Origin: Ilumatobacter sp.
GTDB taxonomy: Bacteria > Actinomycetota > Acidimicrobiia > Acidimicrobiales > Ilumatobacteraceae
Direction of reading: 5' to 3'
NCBI GenBank assembly: GCA_007693335.1
Contig: REDU01000067.1
Coordinates: 1-54,513, forward strand
Length of the DNA stretch: 54,513 bases
In this document: positions 9,555 through 18,740 of the stretch, piece by piece
Numbering within the stretch: the first letter of the stretch is position 1
How the letters are laid out: every line of letters starts with the position of its first letter
Notes under the pieces: generated by a model
The model's database searches: none
What the model was told of the DNA's origin: nothing
The model's input: the letters and a program-made list of their open reading frames with translations, nothing else
Translations under genes and position numbers: made by a program

Positions 9555-11688
9555 CGTGGCACCTCGACCCGCGCTCACCCCCACGGTGACGCGCGACGCG
9601 GACGGTCGCCCCGTCACCACGTTCTGCGTCTGGGCCCCCACCGCCACCACCGTCCACCTCGAACTGTCCGCGCCGAACGCCCAGGACCACCCGATCACCG
9701 CAGACAGTTCGGAGGGTCGGCTCGAACCGACGGTCCACCCCCTCGAACTGTCCGCGCCGAACGCCCAGGACCACCCGATCACCGCAGACAGTTCGGAGGG
9801 TCGGCTCGAACCGACGGTCCACCCCCTCGAACTGTCCGCGCCGAACGCCCAGGACCACCCGATCACCGCAGACAGTTCGGAGGGTCGGCTCGAACCGACG
9901 GTCCACCCCCTCGAACTGTCCGCGCCGAACGCCCAGGACCACCCGATCACCGCAGACAGTTCGGAGGGCGGGTGGGAGGTGACGGTGCCGGGGGTGGGGC
10001 ACGGTCGGCGCTACCGGTACTCGATCGACGCCGGACCGTGGTTGCCCGACCCGGCATCGGGGTGGCAACCCGACGGGGTGCACGGCGCCTCGGCCGTGGT
10101 CGACACCACCCGGTTCGCCGGCCACTTCGAGTGGACCGACCACGAGTGGCGCGGAGTAGCGCTCGCGGACACGGTGCTGTACGAGCTGCACATCGGCACG
10201 TTCACCCCCGCCGGCACCTTCGATGCCGCCATCGAGCAGCTCCCTCGGCTGCGTGAACTGGGTATCACCACCGTCGAGATCATGCCCGTCAACGCCTTCC
10301 CGGGCGAGCGCAACTGGGGCTACGACGGCGTGTTCGCGTACGCGGTACAGGAGTCGTACGGCGGACCCGAGGCGCTCGCCCGGTTCGTCGACGCCGCCCA
10401 CGCCCACGGTCTGGCGGTGGTGCTCGACGTGGTCTACAACCACCTCGGCCCCGAGGGGAACGTGTTGGCCCACTTCGGCCCCTACTTCGACCACTCGTAC
10501 ACAACTCCGTGGGGGCCGGCGGTGAACGTGGCCGGTCCCGGCAGCGATGGTGTGCGCCGCTACATCGTCGAGAACATCCGACGCTGGGTGCGTCACTTCC
10601 ACCTCGACGGGTTCCGGCTCGACGCGGTGCACGCCGTGATCGACCCCACGGCCACGTCGATCTGGGAGCAGGTGGCCGCCGCAGCCCACGAAGAGGGTGC
10701 GGCCGCCCGACGGAAGGTCGTGGTGATCGCCGAGACCTCCGACAACGACCCCCGCTACGTGCGCGGGGTCGAGCGGGGCGGTCACGGCCTCGACGCCCAG
10801 TGGAACGACGACATCCACCACACGCTCAGGGTGGCCGTGACCGGCGAGCGCGGCACGTACTACGACGACTACGAGGGCACCGCCGGCGAACTCGCCGACA
10901 CGATCCGCCACCGCTGGAAGTTCAGGGGCGGCTACTCGGTGTTCAGAGGCCGCCACCACGGCCGACCGGTGGACGACGTGGCGCCTCACCGATTCATCAC
11001 CTACTCGCTCGACCACGACCAGATCGGCAACCGCCCGGCCGGCGACCGCCCCGTGCTCGATCCGGCCCGACGCCGGCTCGCGCCCGCCACGATCCTGCTG
11101 CTGCCGTCCACCCCCATGTTGTTCATGGGCGAGGAGTACGGCGACCCCGCGCCCTTCCCGTTCTTCGTCGACCACGGCGATCCCGACCTCCTCGAGGCCA
11201 CCCGCAGCGGCCGCCGCGAAGAGTTCGCCGGCGCCGACTGGAGCGTGGAGATCCCCGACCCGGGCGATGCGGCCACGATGCGCGCCGCCGTGCTCGATCC
11301 GCGACTCTCCGAGCGCGAGGGGCACCGCGAACTGCTCGCGATGTACACCGAGCTGCTGCGGCTCCGGCGCGAGCACCCCGCAGTTCGCTCACCCCGAGCG
11401 CGTCAGCGTGTCGACCTCCACGACACCGTGGTCGGTGTGCACCGTGCGCTCGAGGTGCGGGACGGTCGATCGACCTCGTCACTGCTCGTGAACCTCGGCG
11501 ACCGGGCGGTCATCGTCGAGGTGGCCGGCGAGCACGACGGCGACCACGACGGCGACCACGACCGCCAGGCGGTGACGCTGGCGTTCGACAGCGCCGACCC
11601 ACGCTGGGGCGGCCCGGGCGACGGCGTGACGGTGGCGGACGGGTCGATCACCCTCGCCCCGTGGACCGTCGCCCTCGTCGTCTCCTGA
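9547..11688 (+). CDS. treZ: Malto-oligosyltrehalose trehalohydrolase TreZ with repeat insertion
   Basis: 713 residues, GH13; hydrolyses the bond next to the terminal trehalose made by TreY. Family members are about 580-600 aa. The excess is explained mainly by an in-frame insertion after VWAPTATTVHLEL in the N-terminal beta domain: three identical 28-residue units plus a partial fourth, each containing SAPNAQDHPITADSSEG. Normal sequence resumes at GGWEVTVPG. Catalytic parts are intact: ELHIGTFTPAGTFDAAI, nucleophile Asp359 in GFRLDAVH, Glu396 in IAETSDNDP, Asp491 in DHDQIGNR. A small GDHDGDHD repeat lies near the C-terminus. GTG 9547 overlaps malQ by 8 bp. treY is convergent rather than in the same operon. 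Confidence 0.93.
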   Translation: MPDVAPRPALTPTVTRDADGRPVTTFCVWAPTATTVHLELSAPNAQDHPITADSSEGRLEPTVHPLELSAPNAQDHPITADSSEGRLEPTVHPLELSAPNAQDHPITADSSEGRLEPTVHPLELSAPNAQDHPITADSSEGGWEVTVPGVGHGRRYRYSIDAGPWLPDPASGWQPDGVHGASAVVDTTRFAGHFEWTDHEWRGVALADTVLYELHIGTFTPAGTFDAAIEQLPRLRELGITTVEIMPVNAFPGERNWGYDGVFAYAVQESYGGPEALARFVDAAHAHGLAVVLDVVYNHLGPEGNVLAHFGPYFDHSYTTPWGPAVNVAGPGSDGVRRYIVENIRRWVRHFHLDGFRLDAVHAVIDPTATSIWEQVAAAAHEEGAAARRKVVVIAETSDNDPRYVRGVERGGHGLDAQWNDDIHHTLRVAVTGERGTYYDDYEGTAGELADTIRHRWKFRGGYSVFRGRHHGRPVDDVAPHRFITYSLDHDQIGNRPAGDRPVLDPARRRLAPATILLLPSTPMLFMGEEYGDPAPFPFFVDHGDPDLLEATRSGRREEFAGADWSVEIPDPGDAATMRAAVLDPRLSEREGHRELLAMYTELLRLRREHPAVRSPRARQRVDLHDTVVGVHRALEVRDGRSTSSLLVNLGDRAVIVEVAGEHDGDHDGDHDRQAVTLAFDSADPRWGGPGDGVTVADGSITLAPWTVALVVS
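9658..9965 (+). repeat. 84-bp in-frame tandem repeat in treZ (four copies of a 55-bp palindromic element)
   Basis: Three full 84-bp units (from 9658, 9742 and 9826) and a partial fourth (from 9910). The units are identical in every base I compared. Each contains a 55-bp core (9659-9713, 9743-9797, 9827-9881, 9911-9965) bounded by inverted ends CGAACTGTC / GACAGTTCG. The core aligns without gaps to elements in three intergenic regions of this window. The spacer holds a smaller inverted repeat, GTCGG-N6-CCGAC. 84 is divisible by three, so the frame stays open. Confidence 0.95.
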
Positions 11689-11710
11689 ATCACCGGGATC
11701 ATCCCGGCCT

Positions 11711-11750
11711 GGTCAGAGAATCGACCGACCCCTCGGCAGTTTCTCTGACC
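11711..11750. terminator. Bidirectional hairpin between convergent treZ and treY
   Basis: Perfect 10-bp inverted repeat GGTCAGAGAA (11711-11720) / TTCTCTGACC (11741-11750) with a 20-nt loop, between the two stop codons. A position between convergent genes suggests a terminator or 3'-end stabiliser; there is no clear T tract on either side. Confidence 0.55.
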
Positions 11751-11766
11751 GTGACGAGACCTGGCG

Positions 11767-14214
11767 TCAGGGGGTACGGGTGAGGAGGATGGCGGGGAAC
11801 TCGCTGAGCGGGGCGGCGAGAGACAGGGCGCCCGAGACGGGGTCGGCCCCGTCCACGAGGACGTGGCGCCAGGTGCCCGGTGGGAGCTCGACGCGAAGAT
11901 CCCCGTGATCCACTGGCGGGCCGAGGAGAGCGACCACCGTGACCGCGTGGTCGCCGCGGGCGAAGGCCAGCACGCGATTCGAACCCGTGCCGACGACGGT
12001 CAGCGGCACGTACTGCCCATCGGGTCCGAACGCCTCGGGAAGCGAACGGCGGAGCGCTGCGGCTCGGCGGATGACGACCGCCTTCGCCGCATCGGGGCGC
12101 TCGCGCCACGCCGTCGGGCCGTCGAGCGTTCCGGCGGCCGCCACGAGCGAACGGACCTCGCTCCAGTCGGGAGCGGAGCGGTTGTCGGGATCGACCAGGT
12201 GGTACTCGAACACCTCGGTGCCCTGGTACACATCGGCCACGCCCGGTGCCGAGAGGCGGACGAGCGTGGCGGCCACCGACGCCGCCCGCCCCGGAACGTC
12301 GAGTCGCTGCGACCACGTCCGGATCGAACGGGCCACGTCGTGGTCGCCCACCACCACCTCGGCCAGCCGGACGAGCAGCTCTTCGTGAGCCGCGTCCGGC
12401 GAGGTCCACGACGTGTGCAGCTCGGCCTCACGGGCCGACTTCACGAGGAACGCCTCGAGCCGGGGACGATCGAGGCCCGGGCACGTCACGGCGGTCTGCA
12501 CCGCGTGCGACACCGCAGGGAGGTCGATGCCCGGCACGTCGAGCACGATCGCGGGCCACCATTCGCCCACCGCCGCCGCCCACGCCTCGTGCTCGGCCGT
12601 GAGCGCGGCGGCTCTGGCACGCACGTCGGCCGATCGCTTGGTGTCGTGGGTGGAGGCCGTCAGCATGGCGCGCGGATGGCTGCGGTGAACGCTGAGCTGC
12701 GCAGCGTGGAACTCGTCGACATCAGCACCGAAACGGCCGGGTTCGCCACCCACCTCGCAGAGCGCGGCGAACTTCAGGTAGCGGTAGAAGGCACGATCCT
12801 CGGCACCCTTGGCCATGGCCGGTCCGGTGAGCTGTTGCCAACGAGTGCGCAACTCGCGCTGAGCGTCACCGGCGGGTTCGCGCAGCGCACGCAGCACCCG
12901 CCCGAGGTGTTGGACGAGCTCGGGACGCGCCACAGCCACGTCGTCCGCCACCCGACCGAGCACGTGGTCGCCCGCGGGGTCGTCGGGCAGGTAGGTGCGG
13001 TAGCGGGGCAGCCGCGCGGTGAGCTCGACCACGACCGCACCCACGGGATCACCCGCGCCGGCACCACCCGTGTCACCCAGCGCTCGGTGGGCCGCCCGCT
13101 GGGTGCGCTCGACGTCGGGACGGAGACCGTCGGCGAGCACCTCGCGGCGCGCCCGGTCCTCGAGATCGTGGAACTCCCCGGCGAGTTCCGGGTGATCGAC
13201 GACCGCCTCGCTCCAGAGTCGGTCGAACGTGGCAGCGGCCGACGGATCGACCAGGAGTTGATCGAGCACCCGGGCGAACTCGTAGCCGGTCGAACCGTCG
13301 ACGGGCCACGACGGTGGCAGCATCTCGTCGGCGGCGAGGATCTTCTCGACCAGCAACCAGGCCTGGGCACCGATCCGCTCGCGGAGTCCGACGAGGTAGC
13401 CGGTCGGGTCGGCCAGACCGTCCACGTGATCGACCCGGATCCCCCCGAACGCAGCATGCGACGACCACTCGACCGGGAGTGCATCGATGGCGGCAGCCAC
13501 CTCGGGCTCCTCCACCCGCACCGCCACGAGGTCGTCGATCGTGAAGAACCGCCGCACGTTGCGGATGGGGTCACGCCAGAAGACCAGCTCGTAGTGCTGC
13601 CGGTCGAGCAGCTCGGGCAGCGGCACATCGGCCGTACCGGGCGCCAGCGGGAGACGGAGCCCACCGTGCACGAGCAGATGCGGTTCGTCGAGTGCCGGAC
13701 CGGTCCGCTCCGGCGGGACGACGCTGATCTCGTCGGCGGCGAGCAGCTCGTCGAGCGGAGCTCCCAACACGGGCAGGACCACCCTGCCGCCCGCCACGTC
13801 GGGATCGACGTCGAACCACGCCGCGCCCGGGCTGGTGGGCCCGTCACGCAGCATCTCCCACCACGGGGCGTTGAGCTCGGGGCGGGCGGTCGAGGCGTGG
13901 TTGGGCACATGGTCGATCACCAACCGGAGGCCACGCTCGGCGGCCGCGTCGAACAGCCGGTCGAGACCCTCGTGACCACCCAGCTCGGCACGAACCCGGG
14001 TGTGATCGACCACGTCGTACCCGTGGCCACTGCCCGGCACCGCCTCGGCCACCGGCGACAGGTAGACGTGGCTGATCCCGAGTTGCACGAGGTGGTCGAG
14101 CAGCCCGACGGCGTGATCGAAGCCGTACTCGGGTGTGAGCTGCACCCGGTACGAGGCGACCGGGAACTCCGGTGCCCGTCGATCTGCGTCGGGCTGCGAC
14201 CCCGCTCGTGTCAT
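11767..14214 (-). CDS. treY: Malto-oligosyltrehalose synthase TreY
   Basis: 815 residues, GH13. It isomerises the reducing-end alpha-1,4 bond of maltodextrins to alpha-1,1, giving the TreZ substrate. N-terminal [15 protein letters not shown] and [23 protein letters not shown] are typical of Tre[25 protein letters not shown] (about residue 258) and [14 protein letters not shown] (about 290) are catalytic-barrel motifs. Further in-frame sequence upstream overlaps pgi and lacks similarity, whereas ATG 14214 makes an ATGA overlap with the pgi stop. It is the last gene of a pgl-pgi-treY unit. Confidence 0.93.
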   Translation of the reverse strand: MTRAGSQPDADRRAPEFPVASYRVQLTPEYGFDHAVGLLDHLVQLGISHVYLSPVAEAVPGSGHGYDVVDHTRVRAELGGHEGLDRLFDAAAERGLRLVIDHVPNHASTARPELNAPWWEMLRDGPTSPGAAWFDVDPDVAGGRVVLPVLGAPLDELLAADEISVVPPERTGPALDEPHLLVHGGLRLPLAPGTADVPLPELLDRQHYELVFWRDPIRNVRRFFTIDDLVAVRVEEPEVAAAIDALPVEWSSHAAFGGIRVDHVDGLADPTGYLVGLRERIGAQAWLLVEKILAADEMLPPSWPVDGSTGYEFARVLDQLLVDPSAAATFDRLWSEAVVDHPELAGEFHDLEDRARREVLADGLRPDVERTQRAAHRALGDTGGAGAGDPVGAVVVELTARLPRYRTYLPDDPAGDHVLGRVADDVAVARPELVQHLGRVLRALREPAGDAQRELRTRWQQLTGPAMAKGAEDRAFYRYLKFAALCEVGGEPGRFGADVDEFHAAQLSVHRSHPRAMLTASTHDTKRSADVRARAAALTAEHEAWAAAVGEWWPAIVLDVPGIDLPAVSHAVQTAVTCPGLDRPRLEAFLVKSAREAELHTSWTSPDAAHEELLVRLAEVVVGDHDVARSIRTWSQRLDVPGRAASVAATLVRLSAPGVADVYQGTEVFEYHLVDPDNRSAPDWSEVRSLVAAAGTLDGPTAWRERPDAAKAVVIRRAAALRRSLPEAFGPDGQYVPLTVVGTGSNRVLAFARGDHAVTVVALLGPPVDHGDLRVELPPGTWRHVLVDGADPVSGALSLAAPLSEFPAILLTRTP

Positions 14215-15779
14215 CGGTGGTCGCGGTACCAGCTGATCAGCGCGTTGGTCGAGCTGTCGTGGCGGTCGGGAGCCGGGGTGTCGGTGAGCTCGGGCAGGAT
14301 CCGGTTGGCGAGCTCCTTGCCGAGCTCGACCCCCCACTGATCGAAGCTGTTGATGCCCCACACCGTGCCCTGCACGAACACGATGTGTTCGTAGAGCGCG
14401 ATCAGCTGCCCGACGGTGGACGGCGTGAGCCGATCGGTGAGGATCATCGTGCTGGGCCGGTCGCCGGCGAAGAACCGGTGCGGTTCGTCGGGCGCCTCAC
14501 GGCCGAACGCCAGGGCCTCCGCCTGGGCGAACAGGTTCGAGATCAACAGGTCGTGGTGGTGCTGGTACGGATGGTTCGGTCGGGCCACACCGATGAAGTC
14601 GACGGGCACCACCGTCGTGCCCTGGTGGAGCAGTTGGTAGAAGGCGTGCTGACCGTTCGTACCCGGTTCGCCCCACACGACCGGACCGGTGGCGGTGTCG
14701 ACCGGTCCGCCGTCGAGCCGCACCGATTTGCCGTTCGACTCCATGTCGAGCTGCTGGAGGTAGGCGGGGAAGCGCGCCAGCTCCTCGGCGTAGGGCAGCA
14801 CCGCCTTGGTGCTGCACCCGTGCACGTCCACGTACCAGACGCCGAGCATGCCCAGCAGTACCGGCACGTTGGCCTCGAGCGGCGTGTCGAGGAAGTGCTC
14901 GTCGATCGCCCGCATACCGGCCAGGAACTCGCCGAACGCTTCGGGGCCGATCGCGATCATCAGCGACAGCCCGATGGCCGACCCCACGGAGTAGCGCCCC
15001 CCCACCCAGTCCCAGAAACCGAACATGTTCGCGATGTCGATGCCGAACGCCTCGACCTGCTCGGCGTTCGTGGAGACCGCCACGAAGTGGTCGGACACCG
15101 CTGCGTCGCCCAGCGCTGCGACCAGCCAGTCGCGCGCCGTGGTGGCGTTGGTGATGGTCTCCACCGTGGTGAACGTCTTCGAGGCGACCACGAACAACGT
15201 CGAGGCCGGGTCGAGCCCCGACAGGGTGCGGTGCACGTCGGCACCGTCGACGTTCGACACGAAGTGGGTGCGCAGCCGCGGGTGGGTGTACGCGGCGAGG
15301 GCCTTCGTCGCCATGGCAGGCCCGAGATCGGAGCCGCCGATGCCGATGTTGACCACGTCGGTGATCCGCTCGTCGGCACGGATGTCGTCGACGAAGGCAG
15401 CCATCCGATCGAGGACCTCGTGCACGTCGGGCACCACGTCGCAGCCGTCCACCTCGACCACGGTGCCCCGTGGCGCGCGGAGGGCGGTATGGAGCACGGC
15501 GCGACCCTCGGTGGTGTTGATCGGTTCACCGGCGAACATGCGGTCACGACGGCGCTCGACCCCGGCCGCCCGCGCCACGTCGAGCAACGCCGCCATCGTG
15601 CCGTCGTCCACATGGGTCTTCGAGAAGTCGACGTGCAGGTCGGCGGCGTCGACGACGTACCGCTCGGCACGTTCGGGGTCGGCATCGAACAGCAGCTTCA
15701 GCGGCTGCGGGACCGGTCGACCGAGGAGTGCCACCCACTCGCGGGTGGTCGAGATGTCGGTGGGCGGATCAGCAGGCAT
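14211..15779 (-). CDS. pgi: Glucose-6-phosphate isomerase
   Basis: 522 residues. Interconverts glucose-6-phosphate and fructose-6-phosphate. It has the SIS-fold phosphate-binding segment [13 protein letters not shown] (about residue 145), [12 protein letters not shown] (about 260) and the PGI signature [17 protein letters not shown] near residue 475. ATG 15779 is preferred because TAGCGT (15788-15793) stands 8 nt upstream, the leaderless pattern seen elsewhere here; the longer upstream extension lacks similarity. It follows 6-phosphogluconolactonase by 37 bp and is coupled to treY, placing a glycolysis/pentose-phosphate branch enzyme beside trehalose synthesis. Confidence 0.93.
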   Translation of the reverse strand: MPADPPTDISTTREWVALLGRPVPQPLKLLFDADPERAERYVVDAADLHVDFSKTHVDDGTMAALLDVARAAGVERRRDRMFAGEPINTTEGRAVLHTALRAPRGTVVEVDGCDVVPDVHEVLDRMAAFVDDIRADERITDVVNIGIGGSDLGPAMATKALAAYTHPRLRTHFVSNVDGADVHRTLSGLDPASTLFVVASKTFTTVETITNATTARDWLVAALGDAAVSDHFVAVSTNAEQVEAFGIDIANMFGFWDWVGGRYSVGSAIGLSLMIAIGPEAFGEFLAGMRAIDEHFLDTPLEANVPVLLGMLGVWYVDVHGCSTKAVLPYAEELARFPAYLQQLDMESNGKSVRLDGGPVDTATGPVVWGEPGTNGQHAFYQLLHQGTTVVPVDFIGVARPNHPYQHHHDLLISNLFAQAEALAFGREAPDEPHRFFAGDRPSTMILTDRLTPSTVGQLIALYEHIVFVQGTVWGINSFDQWGVELGKELANRILPELTDTPAPDRHDSSTNALISWYRDHR

Positions 15780-15787
15780 CGTCAGCG

Positions 15788-15793
15788 ACGCTA
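15788..15793 (-). promoter_or_regulatory. Candidate leaderless -10 of pgi (TAGCGT)
   Basis: TAGCGT on the minus strand, 8 nt before the ATG at 15779, with no ribosome binding site. It would let pgi-treY be transcribed independently of pgl. Confidence 0.5.
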
Positions 15794-15816
15794 CCCAAAC
15801 GGGCGCCCGGGTGAAC

Positions 15817-16485
15817 TCACACCCGCCACGGTGAGGCACCGTGGTCGACGAACGCGACCGTGCCGGCCCGGCGGACGTGCGACACCGGGATCGAATGGTC
15901 ATCGGACAGCCATCGGGCCATCACCTCGGCCTTCGACGCCCCTGCGGTCAGCATCAGGCGACTCCGGCCGGAGTTCACCACGCCGGGGGTGAGCGTCATC
16001 CGTCGGAAGCCGTTGAACTCGCCGATCGCTTCCACCGCCCGACGCGACGTCACCACCGCCTCGTCACCGGGCGGCCACGACGCCGCGTGTCCGTCGTCAC
16101 CGAGACCGAGGTGCACCACGTCGAACCTCTCGGGCAGCGCGGCGGCATACCGGTCGGCAGCGGCACCGAGATCGGCATCGGTCACCGGCATCCGGTGCAC
16201 CGTGACCGGGAGGTCGACGAGTTGCTCGGCGTTGCGCTCGGGATGACCGTCGGGCACGACGCGTTCGTCCACCTGCCACACCTCGATCCGGTCCCACGGC
16301 AGATCGTGCAGGAGCAGTGCCCGGAACAGTGGCGGGGCCGTGCTCCCGCCGCTCACCGCCAGGGTGGCGGTCCCCCGCTCGACCACGGCCTCACGGAGCC
16401 GGTCGGCCAACCACGCCGCGGCGTCGACCGCCGGATGTTCGGCCACGTGGAGCTCCAGGTCACGGTGTCCACGGTCCGACGACAT
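15817..16485 (-). CDS. pgl: 6-phosphogluconolactonase
   Basis: About 222 residues of the DevB/NagB-like fold. It hydrolyses 6-phosphogluconolactone in the oxidative pentose phosphate pathway. Visible motifs: [10 protein letters not shown] (about residue 42, phosphate loop), [10 protein letters not shown], then [17 protein letters not shown] and the C-terminal segment [12 protein letters not shown]. The start is uncertain: ATG 16485 gives the family N-terminus, a GTG lies at 16506, and a start as far as 16566 would overlap the divergent rarD. No glucose-6-phosphate dehydrogenase gene is adjacent. Confidence 0.85.
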   Translation of the reverse strand: MSSDRGHRDLELHVAEHPAVDAAAWLADRLREAVVERGTATLAVSGGSTAPPLFRALLLHDLPWDRIEVWQVDERVVPDGHPERNAEQLVDLPVTVHRMPVTDADLGAAADRYAAALPERFDVVHLGLGDDGHAASWPPGDEAVVTSRRAVEAIGEFNGFRRMTLTPGVVNSGRSRLMLTAGASKAEVMARWLSDDHSIPVSHVRRAGTVAFVDHGASPWRV

Positions 16486-16513
16486 CCACCGATGTTCCAG
16501 CACCCAGGGGAAT

Positions 16514-16541
16514 TTGGCAAGCCGAGCGCCGTCGGTAGCGT
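16514..16541 (+). promoter_or_regulatory. Candidate leaderless promoter of the RarD-family gene
   Basis: TTGGCA (16514-16519), 16-bp spacer, TAGCGT (16536-16541), then 9 nt to the ATG at 16551. The spacing places the transcript start at or next to the ATG, and no Shine-Dalgarno sequence is present. Confidence 0.55.
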
Positions 16542-16550
16542 CCCGAGCCG

Positions 16551-17471
16551 ATGGACCCCACGACACGACCCGCGGTGCAGCGCGGGATCCAGGCCGGCGT
16601 GGCCGCTTACGTGCTGTGGGGTCTGCTCACGATCTACTGGAAGCAGCTCTCGGCGTTCGATGCGATCGAACTGATCGGTTGGCGTCTCGTCATGGCCGCG
16701 GTCGTGATGATCGTGGTCGTGACCGTGCGTGGCCGGTGGCCCGTGCTGCGGGCCGCCTTCAGGTCACCTCGACTGATCGGTCGGCTCGCTCTCGCCGGCT
16801 CCATCTTGACGGTCAACTGGACGATGTACGTCTACGCGGTGGTGAACGACCAGATCATCGAGACGGCCCTCGGCTACTTCCTCGCCCCGCTCGGCACCAT
16901 CGCCCTCGGGGTCGCCGTTTTCGGCGAGCGATTGTCAGCGGCCAAGTGGTTCGCGGTGGCGTGCGCCGTGATCGCCGTGGCCGTGCTGACGGTGTCGGCC
17001 GGCCGCGTGCCGTACATCGCCATCGCGATCGCCGCCTCGTGGAGCCTCTACGGCCTCGCGAAGCGCACCGTCCCACTGCCGCCCATCGAGAGCCTGACCG
17101 GCGAGACGCTGGTACTGCTCGGCCCCGCGGTGGCCGTGATCGTGTGGGGCACGACCCGCTCCGACGGGATCCCGGCCACGGCGGTGGGGTTCGACTGGCT
17201 CTTCCTGGTGGGCACCGGCCTGACCACGGCCGTGCCACTGCTGCTGTTCTCGGTGGCCGCCCGCAGCGTGCCGTTCACGGTGCTCGGCCCGCTGAACTAC
17301 CTCGTGCCGCTCATCAACTTCCTGCTCGGCTGGGCCGTGTACGACGAACCGGTGCCGCTCGTGCGGTTCATCGGGTTCCTCCTGATCTGGTGCGCACTCG
17401 TGGCCGTCACGATCGACACGGTGCGCTCGTCGCGACGCGCCCGGCCGGTGCCCGCCGTACCGCTGCCCTGA
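16551..17471 (+). CDS. rarD: RarD/EamA family transporter
   Basis: 306 residues, about ten hydrophobic segments, drug/metabolite transporter superfamily. The N-terminal GIQAGVAAYVLWGLLTIYWK and IELIGWRLVMAAVVM are typical of RarD (chloramphenicol-sensitive protein) homologues, and a second EamA-like half ends with LNYLVPLINFLLGW. The substrate is unknown. It is divergent from pgl across a 65-bp gap; the ATG at 16551 is preceded by TAGCGT, suggesting a leaderless transcript. The C-terminus is a short basic tail in the cytoplasm. Confidence 0.85.
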   Translation: MDPTTRPAVQRGIQAGVAAYVLWGLLTIYWKQLSAFDAIELIGWRLVMAAVVMIVVVTVRGRWPVLRAAFRSPRLIGRLALAGSILTVNWTMYVYAVVNDQIIETALGYFLAPLGTIALGVAVFGERLSAAKWFAVACAVIAVAVLTVSAGRVPYIAIAIAASWSLYGLAKRTVPLPPIESLTGETLVLLGPAVAVIVWGTTRSDGIPATAVGFDWLFLVGTGLTTAVPLLLFSVAARSVPFTVLGPLNYLVPLINFLLGWAVYDEPVPLVRFIGFLLIWCALVAVTIDTVRSSRRARPVPAVPLP

Positions 17472-17587
17472 CCCTGCGGAGGGCCGACGAACGGCCGAGG
17501 CGCACGCCGCGAGCGACCGGCCGGGCGACCGACGACGAGGTCGGCCACTGTGGCAAGCTGTGCGTCGAACGACACGGAAGGTTCCCC

Positions 17588-17929
17588 ATGAGGCAACGGT
17601 TGGTCATGTCCACGGCAGCGATGGCGCTGGCGCTCACGGGTGTGGCGTGCGGTGGTGACGACGGCGGTGGTGGTGGCAGCCTGCAGGCGCGGGTGGCGAA
17701 CGAGCTCATCGCCGAAGCGAGTGACGATGATGACATCACCCTCGACGAGGCCTGCGTGCGCCGCGTCACCGGCGAGCTCAGCAACGCCGACGCTCGGGCA
17801 CTGCTCGACGACAGCGAGGAGGACCTGAGCCCCGAGGGCGGCATGGCCCTGCTCGGGATCTTCGAGTGCTTCGACTTCGACTTCGGCGATCTCGAGGACT
17901 TCGACTTCGACCTCGACCTCGACGACTGA
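17588..17929 (+). CDS. Small acidic lipoprotein, unknown function
   Basis: 113 residues. A signal peptide (MRQRLVMSTAAMALALTGVAC) ends at a lipobox-like Cys, followed by GGDDGGGGG, the Gly-rich linker common in actinobacterial lipoproteins. The mature part contains two Cys (DEACVRR, FECFDF) and ends in a strongly acidic alternating run, FDFDFGDLEDFDFDLDLDD. GGAAGG lies about 6 nt before the ATG. I recognise no family. The tail could bind cations or simply be extended and negatively charged. The gene precedes a DUF305 protein by 41 bp, so the two may be cotranscribed. Confidence 0.7.
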   Translation: MRQRLVMSTAAMALALTGVACGGDDGGGGGSLQARVANELIAEASDDDDITLDEACVRRVTGELSNADARALLDDSEEDLSPEGGMALLGIFECFDFDFGDLEDFDFDLDLDD

Positions 17930-17970
17930 CCGCGGTTCGATCGCCCGGATCGGCTGGCACACTGTCATCG

Positions 17971-18723
17971 ATGGTCGACACCGGAACCACGGGACCGAAT
18001 GAACTCGACGACCCCGACGACCCAGACCACACCGACGTGGTGACCGACAGCGACGCGACCGACAGCGACGCGGCCGACACCGGCGTCGAAGCCGGCGAGG
18101 TGGACTCGGATGCGATCGATGTCGACGAGATCGTGCTGCCCTGGTGGCAGCACCCGCTGAACATCTTGACCCTCTTCGTGTCGATCGCGCTGGTGGCCGG
18201 CATGGTCGGCTGGCTGGTGGGCGACGCCCGGGCGAGACCCACGGGCAGCGACGTCGACATCGGCTTCCTCCACGACATGCGAGAGCACCACGAGAACGCG
18301 TTCTCCATCGCGTTCATGTACCTCGATCTCGACGACACGAACCCCGGCCTGCGCACCGTGTCGCGCAACATCATCCTCGACCAGGGCGTCGAGATCGGAC
18401 GCATGATCCAGCTGCTCCGCAGCTTCGGCGCCCCCGAGGCCAACCAGGGCGACACCTCGATGGTGTGGATGGGCATGTCATCGGCGGCGGGGTCGATGCC
18501 CGGCATGGCCACCCGCGCCCAACTCGACGAGTTGGCGGCCACCGAGGGCAGCGGGGCCGACGAGATGTTCGTCGAGCTCATGACCGCCCACCACCTGGGC
18601 GGCCTCGACATGGCCCGGTTCGCCATGGACAACACCGAAGATGCCGAGGTCAGGGCGATGGCCGCGTCGATCGTCGCGAAGCAGCAGGGTGAGATCGTCC
18701 AGATGCAGCGGTTGCTCGACTGA
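17971..18723 (+). CDS. Membrane-anchored DUF305 protein
   Basis: 250 residues. A very acidic, low-complexity N-terminal segment (about residues 10-50) lies before one transmembrane helix (about 65-85, ILTLFVSIALVAGMVGWLVG). A DUF305 domain follows, with its paired histidine motifs MREHHENAF and MTAHHLGGLDMA. DUF305 proteins are ferritin-like helical bundles, often exported and linked to metal handling; the histidine/methionine-rich segment (WMGMSSAAGSMPGMA) fits metal binding but gives no proof. ATG 17971 was chosen as the first start giving the complete protein; no Shine-Dalgarno sequence is seen. Confidence 0.8.
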   Translation: MVDTGTTGPNELDDPDDPDHTDVVTDSDATDSDAADTGVEAGEVDSDAIDVDEIVLPWWQHPLNILTLFVSIALVAGMVGWLVGDARARPTGSDVDIGFLHDMREHHENAFSIAFMYLDLDDTNPGLRTVSRNIILDQGVEIGRMIQLLRSFGAPEANQGDTSMVWMGMSSAAGSMPGMATRAQLDELAATEGSGADEMFVELMTAHHLGGLDMARFAMDNTEDAEVRAMAASIVAKQQGEIVQMQRLLD

Positions 18724-18740
18724 GATGGCCCTCGACTGAG

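Noticed and set aside
9659-9713. LexA box (CGAAC-N4-GTTCG) in the 55-bp repeat
   Set aside because: The inverted ends are CGAACTGTC and GACAGTTCG 35 bp or more apart; the N4 spacing of a LexA site is absent.
9658-9965. Possible CRISPR array
   Set aside because: The repeats are contiguous 84-bp units with no variable spacers, remain in the treZ frame, and no cas genes are present.
11960-12000. T-arm-like GGTTCGAATC on the minus strand
   Set aside because: It lies inside treY coding sequence (GSNRVLAF) and no acceptor or anticodon stem can be drawn around it.
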